Part shown: piece after piece, positions 62,985 to 64,000 of the stretch
Position numbering within the stretch: position 1 is the first letter of the stretch
How the letters are laid out: every line of letters starts with the position of its first letter
Assembly: GCF_013334205.1 (NCBI RefSeq)
Contig: NZ_CP054424.1
Coordinates: 1,074,001-1,138,000, forward strand
Direction of reading: 5' to 3'
Length of the DNA stretch: 64,000 bases
From: Rhodoferax sp. BAB1
Lineage (GTDB): Bacteria; Pseudomonadota; Gammaproteobacteria; Burkholderiales; Burkholderiaceae_C
Translations under genes and position numbers: made by a program
Notes under the pieces: model-generated
What the model saw: the letters and a program-made list of their open reading frames with translations, nothing else
What the model was told of the DNA's origin: nothing
The model's database searches: none

Positions 62985-63686
62985 ATGCTGACCCTACGCA
63001 AATCTCAGGACCGCGGCTACGCCGACCACGGCTGGCTCAAGTCCTTCCACAGCTTTTCCTTTGCCGGTTATTACGACCCGCAGCACATGGGCTGGGGCAA
63101 TCTGCGCGTGATCAACGAGGATCGCATCGCCCCGGGCACGGGTTTCGGCACGCACGGCCACCGCGACATGGAGATCATCAGCTACGTGCTCTCGGGTGAG
63201 CTGGCGCACAAGGACAACATGGGCAACGGCCGCGCCATTCCGCCGGGCGACGTGCAGCGCATGAGTGCCGGCAACGGCGTGATGCACAGCGAGTACAACC
63301 ACGCGCCGCAGGACACCACGCATTTCTTCCAGATCTGGATCGAGCCCAATGTGCGCGGCATCCCGGCCAGCTACGAGCAGAAGACCTTTGCCACGCCCGA
63401 GAAGCGCGGTGCGCTGCGCCTGGTGGCCTCGCCCGACGGGGCGCAGGGCTCGGTGACCGTGCACGCCGATGCGCGCCTGTACGCCGGCCTCTTCGATGGC
63501 AGCGAAAGCGCCACGCTGCCCCTGGACCCGGCGCGCAAGAGTTATGTGCACCTGGTACGCGGCGAGCTGGACGTCAACGGCCAGCGCCTGAGCGGCGGTG
63601 ATGCCGCCCTGCTGGCCGGTGAAAGCCGGGTCGAGCTCAAGGCCGGCCGCGATGCCGAAGTGCTGGTTTTCGACCTGGCCAACTGA
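62985..63686 (+). CDS. Pirin-family protein
   Basis: 233 residues, two-cupin fold. Metal-binding part: GFGTHGHRDMEIISYVLSGELAHKDNMG and QRMSAGNGVMHSEYNHAPQD, giving His/Glu ligands of the N-terminal cupin. The C-terminal cupin is YVHLVRGELDVNGQRLSGGDAALL. Bacterial pirins may act as quercetinase or regulate metabolism; which one holds here is unknown. AAGGAG precedes ATG 62985. Next gene, DoxX, starts 40 bases later. Confidence 0.9.
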   Translation: MLTLRKSQDRGYADHGWLKSFHSFSFAGYYDPQHMGWGNLRVINEDRIAPGTGFGTHGHRDMEIISYVLSGELAHKDNMGNGRAIPPGDVQRMSAGNGVMHSEYNHAPQDTTHFFQIWIEPNVRGIPASYEQKTFATPEKRGALRLVASPDGAQGSVTVHADARLYAGLFDGSESATLPLDPARKSYVHLVRGELDVNGQRLSGGDAALLAGESRVELKAGRDAEVLVFDLAN

Positions 63687-63726
63687 TTTTTTCTCACCCT
63701 GTTTCATTTCACCCTAGGAGCTTCCC

Positions 63727-64000
63727 ATGTTCAACACACTGCAAAACCCCCTGACCCTCGTTGGCCGCCTGCTGCTGGCCGCCCTGTTCCTGCCCGCCGG
63801 CATCAGCAAGATCGGCGGCTTTGCCGGGACCGCCGGTTACATCGCCTCCAAGGGCCTGCCCCTGCCCGAAGTAGGCGCTGCGATCGCCGTCGTGGTGGAG
63901 ATCGTGGGCGGCCTGGCGCTGATCGCCGGCTTCGGCACCCGTCTGGCGGCCCTGGCCCTGGCGCTGTTCACGCTGGTGGCCACCTTCATCTTCCACAACT
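63727..64000 (+). CDS. DoxX-family membrane protein (3' end cut by window)
   Basis: 91 residues visible. LVGRLLLAALFLPAGISKIGGFAGTAGYIASKGLPLPEVGAAIAVVVEIVGGLALIAGFGTRLAALALALFTLVAT is the DoxX helix pattern with the GRLLLAxLFLxSGxxK opening. About three of four membrane helices are present. AGGAGCTTCCC precedes ATG 63727. DoxX proteins are linked to redox stress in other bacteria. Likely co-transcribed with the pirin gene. Confidence 0.88.
   Translation, partial: MFNTLQNPLTLVGRLLLAALFLPAGISKIGGFAGTAGYIASKGLPLPEVGAAIAVVVEIVGGLALIAGFGTRLAALALALFTLVATFIFHN

Overview
The window is high-GC chromosomal DNA. Its gene set points to a betaproteobacterium of the Burkholderiales, most likely Comamonadaceae: a Bug/TctC-type solute-binding protein, a PHA-granule regulator-like small protein, CaiB plus TRAP catabolic operons, many Comamonadaceae-style regulators, and a 206-bp palindromic intergenic element. 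No species can be named from sequence reading alone. No tRNA, rRNA, CRISPR array, transposase or phage gene was recognised.

Layout. 1-5230 (minus) is a polyamine uptake and oxidation operon ordered like E. coli ydcSTUV-patD, with a divergent LysR regulator (5425-6342). alaS and a TlpA-like thioredoxin follow. An acyltransferase and a transglutaminase-like protein (9540-11780, minus) face a Tat-exported transglutaminase (11955-13067). 13150-17767 holds two paralogous amino-acid-type binding proteins on either side of an OafA-SGNH acyltransferase. 17828-24038 (minus) is a catabolic operon: class V aminotransferase, TRAP transporter, enoyl-CoA hydratase and CoA-transferase. A divergent GntR regulator and a large FAD/Fe-S dehydrogenase lie beside it (24152-27933). 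28133-31092 is an accessory patch: a TonB-like protein, a decayed copy of the dehydrogenase 3' end, and two unrecognised genes of clearly lower GC.

31332-35899 carries housekeeping and stress genes: lysophospholipid acyltransferase, nitronate monooxygenase, UspA, PHA-related protein, TetR and fasciclin protein. 36038-40728 is a reactive-sulfur operon: ArsR-rhodanese, DsrE, persulfide dioxygenase, YeeE/YedE, MFS and exported rhodanese. It ends against a 206-bp palindromic repeat. 42237-56014 is a dense signalling block: HDOD protein, an unknown protein, a 7TMR-type histidine kinase, an OmpR-type regulator, a CSS-type EAL protein, CheW, a chemoreceptor, a MASE3-PAS-GGDEF-EAL protein and a GGDEF protein. 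56117-64000 has a Bug protein, an outer-membrane barrel, an RluA-type synthase, trmB, gluQ, an FAD oxidoreductase, a LysR regulator, a pirin and a DoxX protein cut by the window edge.

The most interesting signal is one 19-bp sequence present without mismatch at three places in the signalling block. It contains two CTCAGA units 10 bp apart. It lies before the response regulator gene, before cheW, and before the unknown-HDOD pair, each time 20-21 bp upstream of a -10-like hexamer. I infer that it is the binding site of the local OmpR-family regulator and that it joins chemoreception, c-di-GMP turnover and the HDOD pair into one regulon.
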